5,920 nt of DNA from Chloroflexota bacterium (GTDB lineage Bacteria > Chloroflexota > Anaerolineae > Caldilineales > Caldilineaceae), in the NCBI GenBank assembly GCA_003577365.1, contig QEUY01000262.1, positions 1-5,920 on the forward strand, given 5' to 3'. Shown here one piece after another: positions 1-5,650 of the stretch. Every line of letters begins with the position of its first letter. Position 1 is the first letter of the stretch. The translations under genes were made by a program, and so were the position numbers. The notes under the pieces are model-generated. The model worked only from the letters and a program-made list of their open reading frames with translations. It was not told where the DNA came from and ran no database searches.

Positions 1-396
1 CTGCTGTGGATTCACCGGCGCAGCGGCATCCGGCTGGTGTTGGACGTGCTGCACCAGCGCTGTCACAACGCCGGGGAGCCGCTGCTCGACGCGCTGGCCT
101 CTTGTCTGGCAACCTGGCCGCCGCAGGAGCAGCCCAAGATTCATTTCAGCAGCCCGCGCACCGAACTGCGCGCGCTCATGCGGCAGGGGCAGCGCCATCT
201 GCTGCTGCCGCTGTCCAACCAGCACAGCGACTTGATCCATCCCTTCGAGTTTGTGGAGTTTTTGCGTGGGGCACGCGCCGCCGGGCTGCGCCCCTTCGAC
301 ATCATGCTGGAGGCCAAAGCCAAAGAGCTGGCCGTGCTGCGCCTGCGCGAGCAGATCGCACGCTACGCGCCCGATCTTGCGCAGGTGGTGGAGTAA
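1..396 (+). CDS. uvsE: UV damage endonuclease UvsE/UvdE, C-terminal part (5' end outside window)
   Basis: The reading frame is open from base 1 to the TAA at 394-396, giving 131 residues; the start lies left of the window. UVDE enzymes are TIM-barrel, metal-dependent endonucleases that nick DNA 5' of UV photoproducts, starting an alternative excision repair. The visible part holds the family's C-terminal signature blocks: D15-V-L-H18, PKIHFSSPR (K46, H48), QHSD (H75) and MLEAKAKE (E104). These match by pattern the conserved Asp-x-x-His, the Lys-x-His with the modified lysine, a metal His and the metal Glu of the Thermus enzyme. All expected C-terminal active-site residues are present, so the protein looks functional. 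Its stop codon lies in the first bases of the palindromic repeat that follows, and the next gene is convergent. Family assignment is firm; the residue equivalences are from memory. Confidence 0.85.
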   Translation: MLWIHRRSGIRLVLDVLHQRCHNAGEPLLDALASCLATWPPQEQPKIHFSSPRTELRALMRQGQRHLLLPLSNQHSDLIHPFEFVEFLRGARAAGLRPFDIMLEAKAKELAVLRLREQIARYAPDLAQVVE

Positions 397-577
397 GAGA
401 TCAACCGCAAAGGGCGCAAAGAACGCAAAGGCCGGAGAAGAGAGGGAGATAGGGGGTAGGGAGTAGGCAGTAGGGCAGAGTCTGTTTCCTAACGCCTACT
501 CCCTATTGGTACAGCCGACAGAGGCGGCACTCCCTTCTTCTTTGCGCTCTTTGCGACTTTGCGGTTGATCTCTCTTA
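394..577. repeat. Nested imperfect palindrome (MITE-like or bidirectional terminator-like) between convergent genes
   Basis: The whole gap between uvsE and the metallo-hydrolase is one long inverted repeat. Outer arms are 394-430 and 540-577: TAAGAGATCAACCGCAAAG on the left pairs with the reverse strand of the right arm, which has an extra GA and one further indel and mismatch. Middle arms are 436-448 and 530-541 (AGAAGAGAGGGAG against AGAAGAAGGGAG). Inner arms are 457-468 and 494-505, a perfect 12-bp match (TAGGGAGTAGGC), with a weaker extension to 474/488. The apex is CAGAGTCTG at 476-484. The right half has about 20 unpaired bases at 508-529. Either transcript would fold into a long hairpin. 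It encodes no protein and lacks a clear U-tract. It could be a non-autonomous mobile element, a 3'-end processing or termination element, or both. Confidence 0.85.
404..430 (+). repeat. Three tandem 9-bp CGCAAAG units in the left palindrome arm
   Basis: Three back-to-back 9-bp units, ACCGCAAAG, GGCGCAAAG and AACGCAAAG, share the core CGCAAAG. The opposite arm (reverse strand of 540-565) carries the same core three times, with spacings of 8 and 9 bp. The core is an intergenic repeat motif I recognise from several environmental bacterial genomes; that recognition is from memory. Confidence 0.8.
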
Positions 578-1471
578 TGCCAGCGGATCGGCCCAGGCCT
601 CTTTGGTCAGGATCGCCCGCACCTCCGGCCCGCGCGGCCCTTCGATCAGCCGCCCGGTGATGACCTGTGGATCGTGCTGGAAGACCAGCAGCGCGCCCTT
701 TGCCAGCGCCGCGGCGCGCAGCCGCCGCTTGGTCTCGATGCTGGTCATGGGATAGATGTCATACGACGGAACCCAGGCCAGCCGGTCAAAATGGGCGGCC
801 CAGTTGCACGCATCCCCCAAAAAGAGCAGCGTCTCGCCGCCGTCCTCCACCCAGACGACCTGGAGTGCAGCGGTATGTCCCGGCGCGATCTCGGTGCGCA
901 CGCTACGCCCCAGACAGATCGGCGCGTCGACCACCTCTAGGCGGCCCGCGTCGAGCAGCGGCTGCCAGTTCTCGGCAAAATAGGTGGCCGCGGTGCGCTC
1001 GTTGGGCGCGTTGGCATCGCCGAAGTCGCCGCCCTGAACCAGATAGCGCGCTCGCGGAAAGGTGGGAACCAGCGGGCCGGGGCTGCCGCCGGGCGTGTCC
1101 CAGCGCGTGGCGCCGCCCACATGGTCGTTGTGCAGATGGGTGAGCAGCACGATATCGACATCGCCTGGCGCATAGCCCAGCCGCGCCAGGTCGCCCACCA
1201 GCCGCTCGCGCCGGTCGTCCAGCCCCAAGATTTGGCGCTGTTTGGCGTTGAGCTTGTCGCCCAGCCCTGTATCCACCAGGATCAGCCCGGCGTCGGACTC
1301 GATCAGCAGGGCGCGCGTGTCGCAGGGCACTTGATTTTGGTCGTTGGGCGCGATCACCCGCTGCCAGAGTGTGCGCGGTACCACGCCAAAAAAGCCACCG
1401 CCGTCGGCCAGGGTCAACCCGTCGCTGAGGATATGGCAGCGAACCCCGCCGACCTGTACCGTATGCGCCAT
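575..1471 (-). CDS. MBL-fold metallo-hydrolase (YtnP / lactonase-like group)
   Basis: 298 residues starting at ATG 1471, preceded on its strand by TAGGAG (1480-1485) at 8 nt spacing. A further upstream ATG at 1564 exists, but its extra 31 residues look unlike the family and span the promoter. The dinuclear metal site is complete: THLHNDH (H112, H114, D116, H117), H199 in APGHT, D220 in LFLGDA and H266 in FQHDP. The N-terminal pattern SDG...GGFFGVVPRTLW, then LIESDAGLILVDTGLGDK, resembles the cytosolic group that includes YtnP and other lactonase-like hydrolases. No signal peptide is seen. The substrate cannot be read from sequence: lactones, esters and phosphotriesters are all known in this fold. 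It is convergent with uvsE and divergent from the HAD gene, so it is probably monocistronic. Its TAA stop lies in the right arm of the palindrome. Confidence 0.85.
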   Translation of the reverse strand: MAHTVQVGGVRCHILSDGLTLADGGGFFGVVPRTLWQRVIAPNDQNQVPCDTRALLIESDAGLILVDTGLGDKLNAKQRQILGLDDRRERLVGDLARLGYAPGDVDIVLLTHLHNDHVGGATRWDTPGGSPGPLVPTFPRARYLVQGGDFGDANAPNERTAATYFAENWQPLLDAGRLEVVDAPICLGRSVRTEIAPGHTAALQVVWVEDGGETLLFLGDACNWAAHFDRLAWVPSYDIYPMTSIETKRRLRAAALAKGALLVFQHDPQVITGRLIEGPRGPEVRAILTKEAWADPLA

Positions 1472-1479
1472 GCCCTTGT

Positions 1480-1485
1480 CTCCTA
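1480..1485 (-). promoter_or_regulatory. Ribosome binding site of the metallo-hydrolase
   Basis: TAGGAG on the minus strand, 8 nt before the ATG at 1471. It decides in favour of this start over the upstream ATG at 1564. Confidence 0.75.
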
Positions 1486-1518
1486 CTGTTTGGGTTCGAC
1501 CGTCCACCTTATCCGTGG

Positions 1519-1527
1519 ATTGTACCA
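1519..1527 (-). promoter_or_regulatory. Extended -10 promoter for the metallo-hydrolase
   Basis: TGGTACAAT on the minus strand fits the extended -10 form TGnTATAAT with one mismatch. No good -35 hexamer lies 16-18 bp upstream, as expected for extended -10 promoters. Transcription would begin near 1512, giving a leader of about 40 nt that contains the ribosome binding site. Predicted by pattern only. Confidence 0.5.
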
Positions 1528-1549
1528 CAGCCCCAGGAGACAGCCCCAG
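1527..1549. repeat. 10-bp direct repeat ACAGCCCCAG, possible operator
   Basis: ACAGCCCCAG occurs at 1527-1536 and again at 1540-1549, a 13-bp period. The first copy touches the TG of the leftward extended -10 promoter and the second lies near where its -35 region would be. This placement would suit a regulator or activator site, but two 10-bp GC-rich copies may also be chance. Confidence 0.3.
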
Positions 1550-1589
1550 AGTGGGGGCGGGCATTCAAGGTGGAGCGAAGCGCGGCGGC

Positions 1590-1618
1590 TTGCCACGCAC
1601 CCCATTCTGGCCTACAAT
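1590..1618 (+). promoter_or_regulatory. Sigma70-type promoter for the HAD-Nudix operon
   Basis: TTGCCA (1590-1595) and TACAAT (1613-1618) are separated by 17 bp, the optimal spacing, with 4 of 6 and 5 of 6 matches to consensus. The predicted start of transcription near 1625 gives a leader of about 59 nt before the ATG at 1684. It lies in the divergent intergenic region, where a promoter is expected. Confidence 0.6.
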
Positions 1619-1683
1619 ACAGCCCGCATTCACCCCGCCGGTTGTGACGGGGCCAAGCCATTGTAAGCCGAATCGGTTGCTCT

Positions 1684-2808
1684 ATGTCTGCCTCTGACCC
1701 GCGTGCCAAACGCCCAGACGACGAGCCGGCAGCTTCTCTGGATGCGCCGCCAGAGGAAGCTGCCGACCTGTTGGCGCGCCTCGATGCCATCGAACTGCGG
1801 CCCGGCATGGAGCCGCTGACGCCGGAAGAGAAAGAGGCTTTCCTGTCACGCGTGCGTGCTCAGGGGCGTTCGCTCACCTCCGCCGAGCAGTATGCGCTCT
1901 TTGGCCCGCCGCCGCAGACGCCCGCCCCCCAGCCGCCCCCGCCTGAAGTGGCCGAGATGGAGCCGGCGCTGCTCGACGCCCAGGCGATCAGCCGGCTGGT
2001 GGAGAACTTCTTCCCCGAACTGGGCGACACCGCCCCACCGGCCGCGCCGCGACTGGTGCAGGGGATCATCTTCGATTTCGACTATACGCTGGCCGTGCCC
2101 ACGCGTGACCTCGCCGCAGCCCAGGCCGAAGGCGCGCAGGCCGCCGAAGCCTATATGCGCAGCACCGGCATGGAGTTCCCCGACGGTTTTTGGACCAATA
2201 TCGTCGAGGCGCGGCGCTTCTCCGAGGAAAAATCGGAGGAGGAGCAGGAAGAGCATATCGCCGACGATGCCCTGAGCTTTTTGCTCCAGTTCTTTGACTA
2301 CCCCGCCAGCCGCATGGACCCGGACGTGCTGCGCCGCGCCGTAGACATCTTCTATGCGCCGGAGATGACCGCTTGGCAGCTTCGCCCCGGCGCGCGCGAA
2401 CTGCTGGCCGCGCTTCGGGCGGGCGGCTACCGTCTGGCGCTGGTCGCCAACTATAACTGCGACCGCGTCTTCCAGCGCATGGTGGACTATTTGGGCATCC
2501 GGCGCTACTTCGATATGGTGATCAGCAGCGCCGCGGTCGAATATCGCAAACCCGACCCGCAGTTGTTCGGCGTGGTGCTGGAGCATTGGGACGCGCTGCC
2601 CTATGAAGTCGTTGTGGTGGGCGATAACCTGCGCCATGACATCGCCGGTGGGCTGGAAGCGGGCGCGCTGACCGTGCTGTTGGCGCAGAGCACCAGCCCC
2701 CAGGTGGCGCACGACAACGAACTCCTGGCCGGGCAAGTCCGGCCCGATGCCCGGCTGGACGACCTAGCCGCGCTCGCCGCGCAGATCGAGGCATGGGCAA
2801 CGCCATGA
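1684..2808 (+). CDS. HAD-family hydrolase with a long N-terminal extension
   Basis: 374 residues, predicted cytosolic. The C-terminal two thirds is a HAD phosphatase-type core: motif I DFDYT (D131 nucleophile, D133, T135), a helical cap around 140-230, motif II region LALVANYN (251-258), motif III EYRKPDP (K289) and motif IV VVVGDNLRHD (D314, D319). Most relatives have Ser or Thr before the motif II Asn; here it is A255. Residues 1-124 precede the core, roughly 100 more than usual: a charged helical part (20-75), a proline-rich linker (75-87, QTPAPQPPPPE) and a short helix ending NFFPEL. I do not recognise this extension. The ATG at 1684 has no visible Shine-Dalgarno, and no earlier start in frame fits. 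It ends in an ATGA overlap with the Nudix gene, so the two are likely coupled. The substrate is unknown; a small phosphorylated metabolite is the family expectation. Confidence 0.85.
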   Translation: MSASDPRAKRPDDEPAASLDAPPEEAADLLARLDAIELRPGMEPLTPEEKEAFLSRVRAQGRSLTSAEQYALFGPPPQTPAPQPPPPEVAEMEPALLDAQAISRLVENFFPELGDTAPPAAPRLVQGIIFDFDYTLAVPTRDLAAAQAEGAQAAEAYMRSTGMEFPDGFWTNIVEARRFSEEKSEEEQEEHIADDALSFLLQFFDYPASRMDPDVLRRAVDIFYAPEMTAWQLRPGARELLAALRAGGYRLALVANYNCDRVFQRMVDYLGIRRYFDMVISSAAVEYRKPDPQLFGVVLEHWDALPYEVVVVGDNLRHDIAGGLEAGALTVLLAQSTSPQVAHDNELLAGQVRPDARLDDLAALAAQIEAWATP

Positions 2809-3302
2809 CGACGCCTCTGGCTACACCGCCCCCGCCTGGCGGGCAGCCGACCCAACCTGTGACGGCCCGCCGCCGCTATCCTGATGCGCCGTTGGTGGGC
2901 GTGGGCGTGGCGGTTTTTGACGGCGCGGGCCGGGTGCTGTTGGTGCAGCGCGGCAACCCGCCGCGCGCCGGGCAGTGGGGGCTGCCCGGTGGGTTGGTGG
3001 ACCTGGGCGAGCGCCTCGTCGATGCCGCACGCCGCGAGGTCAATGAGGAGTGCGCCGTCGAGGTCGAGATCGGCGGCATTGTGGGGACTTTCGAGCCGAT
3101 CGAGCGCGACGCTGCCGGGCGGATCGAATATCATTATGTGGTGATCGACTTTTGGGCGCGGCTGCGCGACGGCACGGCGCAGGCCCAAGACGACGCCGCC
3201 GCCGTCGCCTGGGCGGCGATGGCCGATCTGGACGCCTATCAGCTCCAGCCCGATTCGCGCCGTGTGGTCGAAGATGCCTTTCAAGCCTGGTCGGCTGCCT
3301 AG
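2805..3302 (+). CDS. Nudix hydrolase (ADP-ribose pyrophosphatase-like)
   Basis: 165 residues from the ATG at 2805, whose ATGA overlaps the HAD stop codon, typical of translational coupling. An ATG at 2793 in the same frame would add four residues; its GAGG lies only 1 nt upstream, so it is less likely. Nudix enzymes cleave nucleoside diphosphates linked to another group, using Mg2+ or Mn2+. The Nudix box spans 63-85 (G63-x5-E69-x7-R77-E78-V-N-E81-E82-C-A-V); metal ligands E78, E81 and E82 are intact, and the usual Gly near its end is Ala84. The preceding strand VGVGVAVFDGAGRVLLVQRG and QWGLPGG, with EYHYVVIDFWARL after the box, point to the ADP-ribose pyrophosphatase-like group. Residues 1-20 are a Pro/Thr-rich, probably disordered tail. 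The exact substrate is not determinable. Confidence 0.9.
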   Translation: MTTPLATPPPPGGQPTQPVTARRRYPDAPLVGVGVAVFDGAGRVLLVQRGNPPRAGQWGLPGGLVDLGERLVDAARREVNEECAVEVEIGGIVGTFEPIERDAAGRIEYHYVVIDFWARLRDGTAQAQDDAAAVAWAAMADLDAYQLQPDSRRVVEDAFQAWSAA

Positions 3303-3389
3303 ACCGGGCGTATTCAGCTTTGTCTACCATCCAACAGCCAGCTAGACGCCACCGGACGCCACGCAGACAGCGCCAAAGTGAAACCACCG
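3303..3389 (+). other. Short gap between the Nudix and GrpE-like genes
   Basis: 87 bp with no convincing promoter, terminator or Shine-Dalgarno. It holds two adjacent GACGCCAC copies (3345-3352 and 3355-3362), probably chance. The absence of a terminator is compatible with read-through from the HAD-Nudix unit. Confidence 0.4.
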
Positions 3390-4475
3390 ATGGAGACGAA
3401 TCCACAGAGCGGCGCGCCCCTTCCTCCCTTTGAACTGGCCCAAATTCACCGCCGCTTGCTGCACTTGAGCAATCAGGTGGAGGCGTTGCAGGATTTGGTC
3501 CAGCAGACGGCCATCAGCCTAAACCAGGAGACGGCGCAGCTTGCGCTGCTGGTGCAGCATCTCACCAAGACGGCGCGGCGCGAGGAGCCGTTGGCGGATC
3601 GCCTGGTCGAGTTCACCGAGCAGATGAGCGCCGACCATGAGCAGTTGATCTTCCTCAGCCGCAAGCTGACCGAGCTGGCAACACAGGAACAGTTGGTGCG
3701 GCTGGCGACGCTGGTGGCGACACAGACACAGGTGATGGAACTGGCCGAGCGCGTGCGCGAGTTGAGCCGCGTGCAGCAGCGTGCCATCGACCGGGACGAA
3801 AACCGCGAGCGCCAGGTGGGCGGCGTGCTGGATACGCTCAACGCCGTGTTGGTGGGCCGCCATGCGCTGCAAGAGGAGGCGCGCACGCCGTCGCCCGAAA
3901 CGCTGGACGAGGTGCGCAGCCAGGCGCGCGGCGATTTCGCCGCCGATTTTTTGCCCGCGCTCGACGGGCTGGAAGCCGTCTTGGACGAAGGGCGCATGCT
4001 CTTGGCGCGCCAGCGCCAGGAGATCGCCGAGTGGAGCCAGGGCCATCATGACCCGCGCGCCGCCTCCAGTGGGCTGGTCAACCGGCTGCGTTCGCGGCTG
4101 GCCGGGGAGAGCGAAGAGGGCATGGCGCTCACCCCCGGCAGCCCGGAGAGCGTGGCCGCGGCCAAGCTCTTGAGCAGTTGGCTCAAGGGGTTGGCGTTGG
4201 TGCGTGACCGCTTTATCGCGCTGATGGCCCAAGAGGGTATTCAGCCGATCGCCGCCCTGCGCCAGCGCTTCGACCCCGGCCTGCATGTGGCGGTGCAGAG
4301 CGAGCCGCGCGGCGATCTGCCGCCCGACACGGTGGTGCGCGAGGTACGCAAAGGTTTTCGCCAGGGCCGGCGCGTGCTGCGCTATGCCGAAGTGGTGGTG
4401 GCGCGGCCGCCCGCTGCGCCGCCCGCTGTTCCCCCGCCGCGTGAGCCTCCGCCCACACCCTTCACCCACGATTAA
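3390..4475 (+). CDS. Divergent GrpE-like nucleotide exchange factor with long coiled coil
   Basis: 361 residues from the ATG at 3390; a GTG at 3378 in frame would add four, and neither has a clear Shine-Dalgarno. GrpE proteins release ADP from the Hsp70 chaperone DnaK. The C-terminal part carries the GrpE signature: FLPALDGLEAVLDEG (about 187-201), SWLKGLALVRDRFIALM (263-279), EGIQPIAALRQRFDPGLH (282-299), then DTVVREVRKGFRQGRRVLRYAEVVVAR (313-339). Before it, residues 16-140 form a long helical, Gln/Leu-rich coiled coil, far longer than the N-terminal helix of normal GrpE (whole protein about 180-200). About 60 residues are inserted between the two halves of the GrpE head. A Pro-rich tail follows (340-357). 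No dnaK or dnaJ lies in this window, so it may be a paralog serving a particular Hsp70 rather than the housekeeping grpE. Confidence 0.8.
   Translation: METNPQSGAPLPPFELAQIHRRLLHLSNQVEALQDLVQQTAISLNQETAQLALLVQHLTKTARREEPLADRLVEFTEQMSADHEQLIFLSRKLTELATQEQLVRLATLVATQTQVMELAERVRELSRVQQRAIDRDENRERQVGGVLDTLNAVLVGRHALQEEARTPSPETLDEVRSQARGDFAADFLPALDGLEAVLDEGRMLLARQRQEIAEWSQGHHDPRAASSGLVNRLRSRLAGESEEGMALTPGSPESVAAAKLLSSWLKGLALVRDRFIALMAQEGIQPIAALRQRFDPGLHVAVQSEPRGDLPPDTVVREVRKGFRQGRRVLRYAEVVVARPPAAPPAVPPPREPPPTPFTHD
3678..3755 (+). repeat. Imperfect 39-bp tandem repeat inside the coiled coil
   Basis: Two adjacent 39-bp units (3678-3716 and 3717-3755) encode ATQEQLVRLATLV and ATQTQVMELAERV, matching at 26 of 39 bases by my count. 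This looks like an old internal duplication in the GrpE-like coiled coil. A 13-residue period is not a whole number of heptads. Confidence 0.5.
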
Positions 4476-4508
4476 TCGCTATCGACCTGTAGCTGCCATG
4501 TCTGCATT

Positions 4509-4542
4509 CCGCCGCGCAGCCGGCGCGGCCAACGTGCGGCGG
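4509..4542 (+). other. GC-rich hairpin after the GrpE-like gene
   Basis: CCGCCGCGC (4509-4517) can pair with GTGCGGCGG (4534-4542) with one G-U pair and a 16-nt loop; a competing 6-bp stem is CCGCGC/GCGCGG (4512-4517 / 4523-4528). No U-tract follows. It may end transcription of the upstream operon, but in DNA this GC-rich such stems arise by chance. Confidence 0.3.
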
Positions 4543-4600
4543 GCTGCCGGGTTACGATGGGTTGCCACACTTGCAGTTTCACCGTTTCTAGACTGGTTTC

Positions 4601-4606
4601 AAGGAG
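4601..4606 (+). promoter_or_regulatory. Strong ribosome binding site of the Ldh2-family gene
   Basis: AAGGAG placed 6 nt before the ATG at 4613. It is the best Shine-Dalgarno in the window and fixes this start. Confidence 0.8.
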
Positions 4607-4612
4607 CCAAAG

Positions 4613-5626
4613 ATGAACCGTCCGCCCGAATCGTTTGTCCTGGTCGACGAAGAGCGCCTGCTGGCCTTTGCCGTGGCCTGTTTTGAAAAGGCCGGTCTCC
4701 GCCACGACCACGCCGCCACGATCAGCCGTCTGCTGGTCAATTCCGACCTGCGCGGGGTGCGCAGCCACGGCACGCGCACCGTCAACCACTACTGCCAAGC
4801 CTTTGAGGAGGGCCGCCTCAACCCGCAGCCCACTATCCGCCAGGTGCATGAAACGCCGACCGCGGTGGTGCTGGATGGCGACGGCACGCTGGGCTATTGG
4901 CCGATGGTGCAGGCCACCGAAGGGGCGATTGCCAAGGCCAAGGAGGTCGGCATCGGCATGGGGCTGGTGCGCTCGATCGGCCACTATGGGTCGGCGGGCC
5001 ACTATACGCGCATGTGCATGGACGCGGGCTGCATCGGCTATTCGGTGCAGGGCTATCGCAACCAGGGGCGCTATGGCAACGACGGCGGCGGGCCAAACCC
5101 GCAGGCGTTGCTCGGCTATTTTGGCAACCCGCCGATCAGCTTTGCCATCCCTGCCGGCGAGGAAGAGCCGGTGGTGCTGGATGCGGCGACCTGTATCCTG
5201 GCGGACTATCAGCGCGGGCCGGAATATGAGGAACTCTTTTCGATGATCCCGGCGGCATTTTTCAAGAGCATCGGCTATGGCGCAGTCGCCAGCCTGATGG
5301 GCGGCGGGCTGACCGGCTTCACCATCTCCGACGAGTCGCTGGCGCGCTGGCCGGGGGCGCGCAACGGCGGCATGGTGCTGGCGATCCATGTGGATGCGGT
5401 TGTGCCGGAGGCGGTTTTCCGCGCCGAGACCGACCGCATGGTGCGCGATATTCGTGAGACCTATACGCCCATGCCGGGCACGGATCGCGCCCTGCTGCCG
5501 GGAGCGATTGAGGCCGAGCGCATGGTCTATCATCGCCGGCAGGGGATCCGCTATGGCGAGATGGAGCAGGAGGCAGCGCGCAAGGCCAGCGCCCGTTTGG
5601 GCGTGCCCCTGCCGTGGGAGGAGTAG
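4613..5626 (+). CDS. Ldh2/Mdh2-family NAD(P)-dependent oxidoreductase
   Basis: 337 residues, cytosolic. This family (type 2 malate/lactate, ureidoglycolate, sulfolactate and related dehydrogenases) reduces 2-oxo acids or oxidises 2-hydroxy acids with NAD(P)H, using a fold unlike classical Rossmann dehydrogenases. Family blocks seen: SDLRGVRSHGTR (44-55, with the SHG at 51-53), VRSIGHYGSAGHYT (119-132, H124), FGNPPISFAIPAG (170-182) and VVLDAATCILAD (187-198). The usual block following the DxAT segment, with a glycine-rich turn and KGYGL, is shortened here: FFKSIGYGAVASLMGGG (216-232) keeps the Lys but not the KG pair. Length is near the family norm of about 330-360. The exact substrate cannot be told. 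Start chosen by AAGGAG 6 nt upstream. The next gene begins 24 nt after the stop, so the two are probably co-transcribed. Confidence 0.85.
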   Translation: MNRPPESFVLVDEERLLAFAVACFEKAGLRHDHAATISRLLVNSDLRGVRSHGTRTVNHYCQAFEEGRLNPQPTIRQVHETPTAVVLDGDGTLGYWPMVQATEGAIAKAKEVGIGMGLVRSIGHYGSAGHYTRMCMDAGCIGYSVQGYRNQGRYGNDGGGPNPQALLGYFGNPPISFAIPAGEEEPVVLDAATCILADYQRGPEYEELFSMIPAAFFKSIGYGAVASLMGGGLTGFTISDESLARWPGARNGGMVLAIHVDAVVPEAVFRAETDRMVRDIRETYTPMPGTDRALLPGAIEAERMVYHRRQGIRYGEMEQEAARKASARLGVPLPWEE

Positions 5627-5637
5627 ACGCTAAGCCA

Positions 5638-5642
5638 GAGGA
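5638..5642 (+). promoter_or_regulatory. Ribosome binding site of the right-edge gene
   Basis: GAGGA at 8 nt before the ATG at 5651. It supports a real gene start here even though the reading frame later appears disrupted. Confidence 0.6.
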
Positions 5643-5650
5643 ATAAGCGC

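Noticed and set aside
1472..1564. 31-residue N-terminal extension of the metallo-hydrolase from ATG 1564
   Set aside because: It spans the predicted promoter, and the ATG at 1471 has a good ribosome binding site and a family-like N-terminus.
1633..1652. CCCCG/CGGGG hairpin with a 10-nt loop in the HAD leader, as a possible regulatory RNA element
   Set aside because: Only a 5-bp stem in GC-rich DNA; no riboswitch core or terminator could be traced.
1846..2736. Minus-strand open frame of 296 codons opposite the HAD gene
   Set aside because: No recognisable motif, while all HAD motifs read from the plus strand.
3519..4469. Long minus-strand open frame of 316 codons opposite the GrpE-like gene
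   Set aside because: His/Gln/Arg-rich translation with no family features; the plus strand carries a clear GrpE signature.
4509..4542. Calling the GC-rich hairpin a Rho-independent terminator
   Set aside because: There is no U-tract after the stem, and competing stems exist; kept only as a low-confidence hairpin.
4553..4599. Possible promoters before the Ldh2-family gene (TACGAT at 4553-4558; TTGCCA at 4562-4567)
   Set aside because: Neither hexamer has a fitting partner at 16-18 bp. A promoter is likely somewhere in this 137-bp gap but cannot be assigned.
4472..5533. Long minus-strand open frame of 353 codons opposite the Ldh2-family gene
   Set aside because: Low-complexity His/Arg-rich product with no motif, a by-product of high GC at third positions of the real gene.
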